Part shown: piece after piece, positions 24,887 through 32,896 of the stretch
Layout of the letters: each line of letters opens with the position of its first letter
Position numbering within the stretch: the first letter of the stretch is position 1
From: Ruminococcus sp.
GTDB lineage: Bacteria > Bacillota > Clostridia > Oscillospirales > Ruminococcaceae
NCBI GenBank assembly: GCA_017542125.1
Contig: JAFXXU010000023.1
Location: forward strand, 1-33,751
DNA length: 33,751 nucleotides
Direction: 5' to 3'
The notes under the pieces: generated by a model
What the model saw: only the letters and a program-made list of their open reading frames with translations
What the model was told of the DNA's origin: nothing
Database searches by the model: none
Translations under genes and position numbers: made by a program

Positions 24887-25166
24887 TCAGAGGTCGATGC
24901 ACTCGATGGTTTCGATAGAAGCCTTCTGGCTGGTGTTCATCTTGTTCTTGAGCTGGTTGATGATCTCCTTGCCGGCCTTGCCTTCCTTCTTCTTTCCGAC
25001 TACTACCTTGTACTCGGGATATACGGTTCCGACATTCTCGATCTCCTTGGGAACGATCATCTGTCTGAAGGCTATGTTCACCTTATTGATGACCTCATTG
25101 ATCGAAGGACCGCCGTCCTTGGTGGGGATGACTACCAGGAACTCATCCGAACCGGTACGGTAGATT
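24887..25166 (-). pseudogene. 5'-truncated GGDEF-like coding remnant
   Basis: The minus-strand frame reads YRTGSDEFLVVIPTKDGG near its upstream end, which resembles the active-site turn of a diguanylate cyclase (RxGGDEF) with one Gly changed to Ser. It continues for about 75 more residues to a stop at 24887 (ending ASIETIECIDL). Directly upstream of the tyrosine the frame meets a TGA, and no promoter or ribosome binding site is present, so the N-terminal part of the gene is lost. Internal Met codons exist but have no good ribosome binding site. The hairpin terminator behind it is intact. The 3' half is too diverged to confirm the family, and it could be another protein with a chance GSDEF match. 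Confidence 0.45.
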
Positions 25167-25187
25167 CAAAAGCCGATAATACCCGCA

Positions 25188-25234
25188 CAAAAAGAAAATA
25201 ACAGGCTCCGCGGCGATTTTCTCTCCGCAGAGCC
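25188..25234 (-). terminator. Terminator-like hairpin, minus strand
   Basis: A ten-base-pair stem (25225-25234 with 25204-25213, including a G-U pair) is followed on the minus strand by TGTTATTTTCTTTTTG. It would end transcripts coming from 25960 through the inverted-repeat element. Confidence 0.6.
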
Positions 25235-25295
25235 CGGCATATGGCATATTTAACAATTTGCTGTGCATTCTGCACAAGAAGCATTTCTGCAAATA

Positions 25296-25433
25296 AAAAA
25301 CAGGAAGGAAAAAGGTTAAATCCCATAAAATTTATGGGATTTACAAGGCCGTACACGGTACTGCTGCCTGCGAAGACTGTAATGTGCCGTGCCTGACCCG
25401 CCGCAGGCGCATAAGCGTTTCCTTCCTGTTTTT
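25296..25433. repeat. 138-base structured inverted-repeat element (ncRNA or MITE candidate)
   Basis: Two perfect 16-base terminal arms (25296-25311 and 25418-25433; core ACAGGAAGGAAA) enclose several nested structures: a 12-base-pair palindrome (25318-25329 with 25331-25342), CACGG/CCGTG (25354-25358 with 25387-25391), GCCTG/CAGGC (25391-25395 with 25404-25408) and a small CGC/GCG hairpin (25408-25417). Both outer ends are followed by T-runs on their respective strands. No open frame of interest runs through it. I find no convincing promoter at either end and no clear target-site duplication. It could be a structured RNA, a long 3' UTR structure of the gene at 25454-25960, or a small non-autonomous mobile element. 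Confidence 0.6.
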
Positions 25434-25453
25434 AACTTGTCAAGGCTCCCGGC

Positions 25454-25960
25454 TCAGACGCTGAGAGCAGTGCGCACTCTTCCCGCAACATAGGAGCGGG
25501 CGTTCCACCAGCCGAAGTGGTTGTAGTAAAAGCGCAGATAGGGCATACCGGAATTCTGGCACTCCCGGCGCAGCTTCTTGGATGTGCAGTTCTCGGACAT
25601 GACCTCGACGATGAGCTTGGTGCTGCCGTTGCGCTCAAAGGTGAATACCGTAGCCGCAATGCGCTCCGCGGGAGCGTGAGTTACCTGGTAGTCAGGGAAT
25701 TCCTCGCGGAAAACTCTGGCGAAGTAATCCACATAGTTCCCGCCGACGGAATACTGGTTCTCCTCTGCGGGCATCACAGGCCCCCAGGGCAGGAGACCTC
25801 TGGGCTGCGCCTGCTGGGGCGAGGCACCCTTCTGCGGCTTGGGAGCCGGCTGCGGGGGAGCGTCGTCGGGGCGCAGATTGTCAAAGAAATGCTTTTCATC
25901 GCCGTACATATCGGCGGCAGTGTCGCTGATCTTGCCGAAAAGTTTGGAAAACAGTCCCAT
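25454..25960 (-). CDS. Uncharacterised protein with Pro/Gln-rich linker
   Basis: The 168-residue protein starts MGLFSKLFGKISDTAADMYG, an amphipathic helix. It has a Pro/Gln/Ala-rich linker at about residues 33-60 and a C-terminal domain of about 100 residues, including ATVFTFERNGSTKLIVEVMS, a Cys-containing CTSKKLRRECQ segment and the aromatic-rich YLRFYYNHFGWWNARSYV. I do not recognise the family. The strand pattern around KLIVEV is faintly like PD-(D/E)xK folds, but no full active site is visible. The start at 25960 is chosen because AAGGAGG lies eight bases upstream; an ATG at 25993 is in the leader. It is divergent from lon and has a perfect promoter. Confidence 0.8.
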   Translation of the reverse strand: MGLFSKLFGKISDTAADMYGDEKHFFDNLRPDDAPPQPAPKPQKGASPQQAQPRGLLPWGPVMPAEENQYSVGGNYVDYFARVFREEFPDYQVTHAPAERIAATVFTFERNGSTKLIVEVMSENCTSKKLRRECQNSGMPYLRFYYNHFGWWNARSYVAGRVRTALSV

Positions 25961-26027
25961 ATCCTTATCCTCCTTGATCCTGCGGGGCAGCATCCGATCC
26001 CGCCCCTGCGGATATCATCTTAAAGAT

Positions 26028-26056
26028 ATTATACATTAGTTTCAAGATCTTGTCAA
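26028..26056 (-). promoter_or_regulatory. Perfect consensus promoter of the 25454-25960 gene
   Basis: On the minus strand TTGACA (26051-26056), 17 bases, TATAAT (26028-26033). Confidence 0.9.
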
Positions 26057-26112
26057 TAAAAAAGTATAAAGATAACCTGTATAACCGCCGCTGTTTTGGG
26101 AATAATATGCGG

Positions 26113-26141
26113 TTGATTTTTTTGCCGGGATGTGTTATAAT
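26113..26141 (+). promoter_or_regulatory. Promoter of lon
   Basis: TTGATT (26113-26118), 17 bases, TATAAT (26136-26141). The leader is about 90 bases. I see no CIRCE or CtsR box, so classical heat-shock control is not evident. Confidence 0.8.
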
Positions 26142-26238
26142 ATAAAGACGACCGAATGAAGCAGTGACATCGGGCTGAGAGAAACTGTAACTTGCCCTGT
26201 AAGTAAGGAGATAAGTAAAACAGAAGGAGGAGATACTT

Positions 26239-28674
26239 ATGGCAGCAATGACAGACATAAAAGAAACAAAGAATAAGATATATCCCTGCGTGCCCACCAG
26301 GGAGCTGGTTGTGTTCCCCAATATGGTGATGCACTTCGACGTAGGCAGGAACACCTCAGTCAAGGCAGTAAAGACCGCGATGAATACGGGTACCCTCGTT
26401 TTCCTCGTGCCTCAGAAGGACGCCAATGTGGAGCGCCCCACCAGGCAGGATCTCTGCACCGTGGGAACTCTGGCTAGAGTAAAGCAGATCATCAAGACCC
26501 CCGGAGGAGCCTACCGCTGCCTCGTGGAGGGCAAGCAGAAGGCTAAGCTGGTGGAGCTTTACTCCGGCGAGCATTACTATGAGGCTCTGGTCCGCAACGT
26601 CCCCAATTACTCCAAGGAGAAGCTGGACGATGCCGAGCTGGGCGCAGTTATGCGCGAGCTGAAAAAGACCTTCGTTGAGTATGCGGAGCTGATGCCCCGT
26701 ATGCCCCAGGAGCTCTATACCCAGATCGATACCGCCCCCGACGGCATCAGCCTGTTCGAGGCCACGGCTTTCAACCTTATGCTCCAGTTCCGCGACAAGC
26801 AGATCCTCAATGAGATCTCAACCGTGGGCGAGAAGCTGACAATGCTCCTGACCATCCTCACTCGTGAAGTCAAGATCATGGCTTTGGAGCAGAAGATCCA
26901 TGAGCGTGTCCAGGAGGCTATGGACGAGAGCCAGCGCGAATACTACATCCGCGAGCAGATCAAGGCTCTCCAGGAGGAGCTGGGCGAGAAAGCTCCCCTC
27001 ACCGAGATCTACGATAAGCAGGAGCTGGCCGAGCTGCTGGGCAAGGTGGCAGAGGCTGGCCTCTCCGGCGAGGCTCAGGAGAAGCTCAGCAAGGAGCTCT
27101 CAAAGCTGAAAGGTATGCCCGCATCCTCCCAGGAGGGGCAGGTCATCAGAAACTATGTCGATACCGTCCTGGAGCTGCCCTGGAGCAGACGTTCCGAGGA
27201 CAATAAGGATCTTAAGCTCGCCGAGAAGATCCTGGAAGAGGATCACTACGGTATGAAGCGCGTCAAGGAGAGGATCCTTGAAAACCTTGCCGTTATGCAG
27301 ATGACAGGCACCCCTAAGGGTCAGATAATCTGCCTCTACGGCCCTCCCGGCGTGGGCAAGACCTCTGTGGGCAAGTCCATTGCCAGAGCCACGGGCAGAA
27401 AGTATGTGAGAGTATCCTTGGGCGGCGTCAAGGACGAGAGCGATATCAGAGGTCACCGCAAGACCTATGTAGCCTCTATGCCCGGACGTATAATGACAGC
27501 CATGATCCAGGCAGGTACCAATAACCCCGTTATGCTGCTGGATGAGATCGACAAGATGAGCAACGACTTCCGCGGCGATCCCGCCTCGGCTATGCTGGAG
27601 GTCCTCGACCCCGAGCAGAATGTGGCTTTCCGCGACCACTTCATCGAGCTGGCCTATGACCTCAGCGAGGTGCTGTTCATCACCACAGCCAACAGCCTCG
27701 ATACCATAGCCCCTCCGCTGCTTGACCGTATGGAGGTAATAGAGCTCCCCAGCTATACCAGGGAGGAAAAGTTCAATATAGCCAAGCTGCACCTCATCCC
27801 CAAGCAGCTGGAAAAGCACGGCCTTAAGGCCTCGCAGCTGAAAATAACCGACGATGCCGTCTATGCCCTCATCGACAGCTACACCCGCGAAGCGGGCGTC
27901 CGCAAGCTGGAAAGGCATATCGCAGCCCTCTGCCGCAAGGCCGACAGGCAGATCCTGGAGGACGGCAAAAAGCGCATCACCGTAAAGAACAGTAATATTA
28001 CCGATTTCCTCGGTCATAAGAAATACCTTGACGACGGTGTCTCAAAGAAGGATGAGGCAGGTCTCGTAAACGGCCTTGCCTGGACATCCGTGGGCGGTGT
28101 GATAATGCCTCTTGAAGTCCTTGTCATGGACGGCAAGGGCAAGATCGAGCTCACCGGCTCTCTCGGTGAGGTAATGAAGGAGTCCGCGAAGATAGCGGTC
28201 AGCCTGGCAAGAAGCCTTGCCGCCAAGTACGGCATCGACCCCTCCTTCTATGAGAAGAAGGATCTTCACATCCACGCTCCCGAGGGCGCAGTCCCCAAGG
28301 ACGGCCCCTCCGCCGGTGTTACTATGACCACGGCTCTGATCTCCGCGCTCAGCGGCATTAAGGTAAGGCATGATGTGGCTATGACAGGCGAGATCACCCT
28401 GAGAGGCAAGGTGCTGCCCATCGGCGGCCTCCGCGAAAAGACTATGGCAGCCTACAAGGCGGGCATCACCACCGTCATCATCCCCAAGGAGAACAAGGGC
28501 GACCTTGACGATGTGGACGATACCGTTAAGCTGGCAATGAATTTCGTATTTGCCGAGACCATACAGGACGTCCTTGACGCGGCACTGGTAACTCCCAAGG
28601 GCAGGAGAAAGTCCGATATGCCCTTTGAACTGGTGAAGAAGCCCGTAAAGCGCGCCAGAAAGAGCGATATCTGA
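26239..28674 (+). CDS. lon: ATP-dependent protease Lon
   Basis: Lon degrades misfolded and regulatory proteins in the cytoplasm as a hexamer. The 811-residue protein is a complete LonA: N-terminal substrate domain (about 10-210, starting [16 protein letters not shown]), coiled coil (about 215-310), AAA+ module with Walker A GPPGVGKT (368-375) and Walker [10 protein letters not shown], and a protease domain with the Ser691-Lys734 catalytic dyad ([25 protein letters not shown]). GGAGG lies eight bases before the ATG. engB follows after 22 bases, the same neighbour order as in Bacillus. Confidence 0.98.
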   Translation: MAAMTDIKETKNKIYPCVPTRELVVFPNMVMHFDVGRNTSVKAVKTAMNTGTLVFLVPQKDANVERPTRQDLCTVGTLARVKQIIKTPGGAYRCLVEGKQKAKLVELYSGEHYYEALVRNVPNYSKEKLDDAELGAVMRELKKTFVEYAELMPRMPQELYTQIDTAPDGISLFEATAFNLMLQFRDKQILNEISTVGEKLTMLLTILTREVKIMALEQKIHERVQEAMDESQREYYIREQIKALQEELGEKAPLTEIYDKQELAELLGKVAEAGLSGEAQEKLSKELSKLKGMPASSQEGQVIRNYVDTVLELPWSRRSEDNKDLKLAEKILEEDHYGMKRVKERILENLAVMQMTGTPKGQIICLYGPPGVGKTSVGKSIARATGRKYVRVSLGGVKDESDIRGHRKTYVASMPGRIMTAMIQAGTNNPVMLLDEIDKMSNDFRGDPASAMLEVLDPEQNVAFRDHFIELAYDLSEVLFITTANSLDTIAPPLLDRMEVIELPSYTREEKFNIAKLHLIPKQLEKHGLKASQLKITDDAVYALIDSYTREAGVRKLERHIAALCRKADRQILEDGKKRITVKNSNITDFLGHKKYLDDGVSKKDEAGLVNGLAWTSVGGVIMPLEVLVMDGKGKIELTGSLGEVMKESAKIAVSLARSLAAKYGIDPSFYEKKDLHIHAPEGAVPKDGPSAGVTMTTALISALSGIKVRHDVAMTGEITLRGKVLPIGGLREKTMAAYKAGITTVIIPKENKGDLDDVDDTVKLAMNFVFAETIQDVLDAALVTPKGRRKSDMPFELVKKPVKRARKSDI

Positions 28675-28696
28675 TAAGGAAAGGAGCGGCAGAGCA

Positions 28697-29278
28697 ATGA
28701 ACTGGAGCAAATCGAGCTTTCTTACTTCCTTCGGCTCCCTCTCGCAGATGCCGCCCTCAGACCGCATTGAGGTGGCATTTTCTGGGCGCTCGAATGTGGG
28801 AAAATCCTCGCTTATAAATAAGCTGCTGGGCAGGAAGGCACTGGCAAGAGTCAGCTCCGTACCCGGCAAGACGGTCACTATCAATTTCTATGAGGCTGAC
28901 GACATCTACATCGTAGACCTCCCCGGCTACGGCTACGCTAAGACCGCAAAGGGTCTCAAACGGAGCTGGAGCGACCTGATCGGCGGCTATATAGTCTCCG
29001 ACAGAGAGCTGGAGCTGGTGGTGCAGCTTGTGGATATGCGCCACGCACCCTCCCAGGACGATCTTCAGATGATAGATTTCCTCATCGAGAACGAGATGCC
29101 GTTCATCATAGCATTTACTAAAGCGGATAAGCTCAAGCCCACCGCCCGCAAGGAAAGAATGGCAGCCTTCGCCAAGGAGATCCCCCAGTTTGAGGATATC
29201 GTTTGTGTAGAGACCTCCGCCGAAACAGGTGAAGGTATAGATAAGCTCAGAGAACTGATAGAGTCATTGAAAGAGTGA
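28697..29278 (+). CDS. engB: Ribosome biogenesis GTPase EngB/YsxC
   Basis: EngB is an essential GTPase for assembly of the large ribosomal subunit. The 193-residue protein is full length. It shows G1 GRSNVGKSS (residues 30-38), the switch region VPGKTVTINFYE, G3 DLPGYGYAK (74-82), G4 TKADK near residue 140 and a G5-like ETSAETGEGID near residue 175. A purine-rich AAAGGAG is upstream of the ATG. Co-directional with lon at a 22-base distance, probably in one transcript. Confidence 0.97.
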   Translation: MNWSKSSFLTSFGSLSQMPPSDRIEVAFSGRSNVGKSSLINKLLGRKALARVSSVPGKTVTINFYEADDIYIVDLPGYGYAKTAKGLKRSWSDLIGGYIVSDRELELVVQLVDMRHAPSQDDLQMIDFLIENEMPFIIAFTKADKLKPTARKERMAAFAKEIPQFEDIVCVETSAETGEGIDKLRELIESLKE

Positions 29279-29304
29279 CAGGATAAATATAGGGGGTAAG
29301 TATT

Positions 29305-30855
29305 ATGAAAAACAAGAAGCTGCTGGCTCTGCTGCTTGCCGCTGCACTCTGTGCTTCCGGCTGCGGAGACGGCGATTCAAGCTCCCAGGGTGATAACTCA
29401 TCCGAGGCTGAGAGCGGTACCGTCACTACCGCGGTGACTCCCGCCTCCGAAACGGTGACAGAGACTGCTCCTCCCGAGGAAACGATCTCCGAAGTCGCCG
29501 ATACACCGCTTTACACCGCGGCTCTAAACGTGTTCAAGGCCAGGGAGCTCAAGGGCGATGATATCTCGGATCAGATAATAGATCTTTTTGATGAGGCGGA
29601 GGATAAGGCTGATCTTAACGAGTACTTTTGCCTGGCGGGTAAGATACTAACCAAGGATATGTTCGACCCCTTTGATGATCTTGTTACACAGATCGACGGC
29701 CTGGCTCTGATAAACAAGCAGTGCGAGGTCTTTGAGATCGTCCGTCCTATCACGGTCAAGAGCGGCGAGGGAACTATGCGTGACTATGACGGTGAAGTGA
29801 TCGCGCTGGCTTTCAACTGCGATTCCCCCGAGTCAGCCAAGAAGCTCTTCGACCTGACCTATACCGATGACATCAAGATCGAGATGACCGAGTATCGGAG
29901 CGATGAACGCGCCTATATAGAGACCAAGGATGACTACGGCCTTATCCGCATCGGTGATACTGAGTTCTACGGCATCTACCTTGTGGATAACTATGTTTAC
30001 AGCATCAGATGCTTTGATGACACCGACAGCTTTGCCTCGGTGCCCCTGGGCGGCGAGTACAGGAAGCTGGTGGATTATAAGGCCGAGACCGAGAAGCTCT
30101 GCGCCGAGCTGGGAGTAAAGTCTCCCACCAAGCTCTCTGACGGCGATATAAAGGAGGCTTCCAAGCCCGACGGGAATAATTCCTCCAAGCCTGACAGCAA
30201 GGAATCTTCCAAGCCGGACGGGAAAGAGTCTTCCGCCCCCGACAGCTCAAACAGCGGCAGCTCCTCCAAGAAGGTTGAACAATACAAGGAAAAATACGAT
30301 TTTGCCAAGACCCTTTCGGATAAGCTGGGATCAAAGATCATTGAGCCCTCCTTTGACGCCGATCAGGATTTCATCAACGAGTATAAAAAGGGCAACAGCC
30401 CCTCCTATGTATTCGTGGGTCCCACCGAAGACCTTGGGGTCATGCTCAGTTCTCTGGTAGGCGGGAACGGTGCTCTGGTCCAGCTCTTACCCGAGACCTG
30501 CTGCGTTTTTGCCAAGCCATTCGCCAGGAATGACGAGGAGGCCAGCGATCCCTATAACGTGCTTTATGCCTATTGCTTCCCCTTCGGCAGCGAGGATGAA
30601 GCCATTACTTTCAGAGATAAGCTGTTTACAGTGATCGCCCTGCAGATCAAAGAAAAAGCCAAAGAAAAGCTGATATCCAAGAAGGATACCGACAGCCTGA
30701 TGATAGCCGAGGAGGGCAATTACGCCGGCTGGTACCGGGTCGGCTCGGATTTTTATATCGTATGCCCACTTACCACCACCGATGAGAACATCCCGGCTGC
30801 GGAGTATGACACCCTTTGCGCCGCTCTGGGCATCACCTCACCCACAAAGACCTGA
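29305..30855 (+). CDS. Lipoprotein with two related halves
   Basis: The 516-residue protein starts with a lipoprotein signal (lipobox ASGC, Cys20), then a Ser/Thr/Glu-rich spacer to about residue 65. Two globular halves follow, joined by a repetitive Ser/Lys/Pro/Asp linker at about residues 285-325 (SSKPD units). Both halves end alike: LCAELGVKSPTKL near residue 265-277 and LCAALGITSPTKT at the C-terminus. Before each end is a similar strand pair (FYGIYLVDNYVYSI; YAGWYRVGSDFYIV). This indicates an internal duplication of a surface-exposed domain. I cannot name the domain; DUF4358-like lipoproteins of Firmicutes are a possible comparison. It follows engB by 26 bases and is closed by a terminator hairpin. 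Confidence 0.85.
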   Translation: MKNKKLLALLLAAALCASGCGDGDSSSQGDNSSEAESGTVTTAVTPASETVTETAPPEETISEVADTPLYTAALNVFKARELKGDDISDQIIDLFDEAEDKADLNEYFCLAGKILTKDMFDPFDDLVTQIDGLALINKQCEVFEIVRPITVKSGEGTMRDYDGEVIALAFNCDSPESAKKLFDLTYTDDIKIEMTEYRSDERAYIETKDDYGLIRIGDTEFYGIYLVDNYVYSIRCFDDTDSFASVPLGGEYRKLVDYKAETEKLCAELGVKSPTKLSDGDIKEASKPDGNNSSKPDSKESSKPDGKESSAPDSSNSGSSSKKVEQYKEKYDFAKTLSDKLGSKIIEPSFDADQDFINEYKKGNSPSYVFVGPTEDLGVMLSSLVGGNGALVQLLPETCCVFAKPFARNDEEASDPYNVLYAYCFPFGSEDEAITFRDKLFTVIALQIKEKAKEKLISKKDTDSLMIAEEGNYAGWYRVGSDFYIVCPLTTTDENIPAAEYDTLCAALGITSPTKT

Positions 30856-30865
30856 TGATACTGCA

Positions 30866-30899
30866 CCCGTCTCGTTATAGCAGAGACGGGCTGCTTTTT
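30866..30899 (+). terminator. Terminator or attenuator before the carboxypeptidase gene
   Basis: An eight-base-pair perfect stem (30866-30873 with 30883-30890) is followed by CTGCTTTTTG. The T-run touches the GGAGG ribosome binding site (30900-30904) of the next gene, so any transcript of that gene entering from upstream must pass through it. Confidence 0.75.
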
Positions 30900-30911
30900 G
30901 GAGGACTGTAC

Positions 30912-32066
30912 TTGAAGAAGACCTTTTTACTCATCACAGCACTTGCGCTAACCCTCTGCTCCTGCGGCGAGACAGACATCAAGCCTCTGGAGACCATGCC
31001 CTCGTCAGCTTCGCAGACCGTTCTGACGCAGACGGAGGCCGCCCTGACCGAGACTCTACAGACATCGGCAGGGCAGACCGTTACGGAGCAGACTGCCCCC
31101 TCTCAGACCGAGACAGAGCAGACTGCCCCGGAACAGACCCAAACAGAGCAAACTACCACAGAGCAGACCACAACTGAACAGACAACTACCGAGCAGACCA
31201 CCTCCAAGGAGACTCGGACCGTCACCGAGAAGGTAACTGAGGCACCCAAAACTGAGCCCAAGCAGAAGCTCCCCCACGAGCAGCATTACTGCTATGCAAC
31301 CGCCCTCTGCTGCCTTGATAACGGCGAGATACTCTACAGCCACAATCTCACCAGCTATACCGCTCCCGCCAGCCTTACAAAGCTGCTCACCACCCTTGTA
31401 ATGCTTAATTATCTCGGCGCTGACGATGTGATTACCGTTGGCAATGAGGTCACTATGGTGCAGCCCTATTCAAGCCTCTGCTGGCTTGCTGCAGGGCAGA
31501 GGATCAAGGTCCGGGATCTGGTCAAGGGTATGCTCATGTGCTCCGGCAACGATGCAGCCTATGTGGCAGCTGTCAACACTGCAAGAGCCTATAAGGGCGA
31601 CAGCTCCATTTCCGATCAGGAGGCGGTAAAGATCTTTGTCGGCCTGATGAACGATTACGCTGCCAAGCTGAAAATGTACGACAGCAAGTTCGTCAACCCC
31701 GAGGGCTGGGATAACGATGCCCAGCATACCACCGTCGCAGACCTTATCAAGCTGGCATCCCACGCCGCACAGAACTCCGTGATCCGCGAGGCGGTCAAGG
31801 ATCCCAAGACCACGGTATATTTCCTCTCCGGCGGCAGCTATGAGTGGACCAACACCAACTATCTCTTGGACCCCTCAAGCCCCTATTATATGTCCGGGGC
31901 CTACGGTATGAAGACCGGCACCACCTCTCTGGCAGGCAAGTGTCTGATCTCCCTCTTTACCGTGAACGGCAAGAGCTATCTGAATGTTATGGTCGGTGCT
32001 CAGAACGATGACGACCGCTTCTACGAAGCACATTCAGCAAGAGACTATGTGCTCAGTATGCAGTGA
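30912..32066 (+). CDS. D-alanyl-D-alanine carboxypeptidase lipoprotein (S11)
   Basis: This penicillin-binding protein trims the terminal D-Ala of peptidoglycan stems. The TTG start at 30912 is set by GGAGG seven bases upstream; the frame is open further upstream, but only this start gives a signal peptide (KKTFLLITALALTLCSC, lipidated Cys18). Residues 30-120 are a Thr/Gln/Glu-rich stalk with repeated QTTTE units. The catalytic domain (about 125-384) has all three motifs: SLTK (154-157), SGN (211-213) and KTG (334-336). The protein is therefore anchored in the membrane with a long flexible stalk reaching the wall. The C-terminal domain of DacA is missing, which occurs in shorter S11 enzymes such as DacF-like forms. 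Confidence 0.93.
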   Translation: MKKTFLLITALALTLCSCGETDIKPLETMPSSASQTVLTQTEAALTETLQTSAGQTVTEQTAPSQTETEQTAPEQTQTEQTTTEQTTTEQTTTEQTTSKETRTVTEKVTEAPKTEPKQKLPHEQHYCYATALCCLDNGEILYSHNLTSYTAPASLTKLLTTLVMLNYLGADDVITVGNEVTMVQPYSSLCWLAAGQRIKVRDLVKGMLMCSGNDAAYVAAVNTARAYKGDSSISDQEAVKIFVGLMNDYAAKLKMYDSKFVNPEGWDNDAQHTTVADLIKLASHAAQNSVIREAVKDPKTTVYFLSGGSYEWTNTNYLLDPSSPYYMSGAYGMKTGTTSLAGKCLISLFTVNGKSYLNVMVGAQNDDDRFYEAHSARDYVLSMQ

Positions 32067-32083
32067 TAAAAGCACAGGATGAA

Positions 32084-32116
32084 CAAAAGCCCCGGGGCGA
32101 TCTGCCTCGGGGCTTT
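32084..32116 (+). terminator. Bidirectional terminator between convergent genes
   Basis: A long GC-rich stem (32085-32096 with 32104-32115, one G-U pair) has AAA on the 5' side and TTT on the 3' side. It would serve the carboxypeptidase gene and the convergent methyltransferase gene. Confidence 0.8.
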
Positions 32117-32149
32117 GATACTTATTGATACAGACCGCAGCGGTCTCTG

Positions 32150-32896
32150 TCATTTGATCTTCCTGCAAACATATACTTCACGCTCGCTGTTTTCATCGGC
32201 AGGGGAGTCGGTGTAGCCGTCACAGCGGGCGAGGACTTCAAACCCGGTCTCCTTGAGCAGGGAGGTCAGGAACTCATCCGGCCATACCCTCTCGGTAAAG
32301 CTCTCGGAGAAGCGCTCATATGCGCCGTCCTCACGCTTTTCAAAGATATCGAGGAATATCCCAACAGAGCCGTCCGCGGGGTCGTACTGGTTCTGCCAAG
32401 CGCAGAAGAAGTCCTCCATATCGTAGTTGTAGGCGTTCTGAGCCAGGATATCCCGGTGCTTGTGAAGCGTGTTCACATCGAAAATAAACATCCCGTCCGG
32501 GTAAGCAAACAGCGAGATACGCTCAAAGGTCTTCTTCACAGCCGCCTCATCGGGGAGGTGGTTGATGCTGTCAAGGGTGCAGACGGTGACGTCTATCGTC
32601 CCGAACATATCCAGCCGGGTCATCTCCTGACGGAGATACTGGATGGGCTGGCCGCTGTCGAATTTCTTGTCAAGGGCACAGGAGAGCATCTCGTCCGAGC
32701 CGTCAGTCCCGATAACGTCATATCCCCGCCGCGACATCAGCTCGCAGAGTGTCCCCGTGCCGCAGGCAACATCCAGCAGGATCTTTTTCCTGCCGCCGAA
32801 GCGTTCCACATAGCGGTCTATGGCCTCGGCAATATCCCCGTAGGGGACGTTTTCGGTCAGCCTGTCGTAATAGCGGGCAAAGGCACCGTATGCCAT
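32150..32896 (-). CDS. YqeM-like SAM-dependent methyltransferase
   Basis: The 248-residue protein is a class I methyltransferase with motif I LLDVACGTGTLCELMSRRG (residues 40-58), motif II IGTDGSDEML and a motif IV region VTVCTLDSINHL. The N-terminus AYGAFARYYDRLTENVPYG is typical of the YqeM group of small-molecule methyltransferases. The substrate is unknown. Its ATG overlaps the stop of the YerC-like gene by one base (TAATG), so it is translated by coupling and must be co-transcribed with that regulator. Confidence 0.88.
   Translation of the reverse strand: MAYGAFARYYDRLTENVPYGDIAEAIDRYVERFGGRKKILLDVACGTGTLCELMSRRGYDVIGTDGSDEMLSCALDKKFDSGQPIQYLRQEMTRLDMFGTIDVTVCTLDSINHLPDEAAVKKTFERISLFAYPDGMFIFDVNTLHKHRDILAQNAYNYDMEDFFCAWQNQYDPADGSVGIFLDIFEKREDGAYERFSESFTERVWPDEFLTSLLKETGFEVLARCDGYTDSPADENSEREVYVCRKIK

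Noticed and set aside
25132-25356. 74-residue minus-strand open frame across the inverted-repeat region
   Set aside because: It crosses a terminator hairpin and one arm of the repeat, has no ribosome binding site and resembles no known protein.
25296-25433. Inverted-repeat element as 6S RNA or SRP RNA
   Set aside because: The long closing stem is 6S-like, and one strand has GTCAGG and GCAGGCAGCAG stretches recalling SRP RNA. However, the conserved SRP GGAA loop is missing, no promoter was found, and the rest does not fit either fold. Kept as unassigned.
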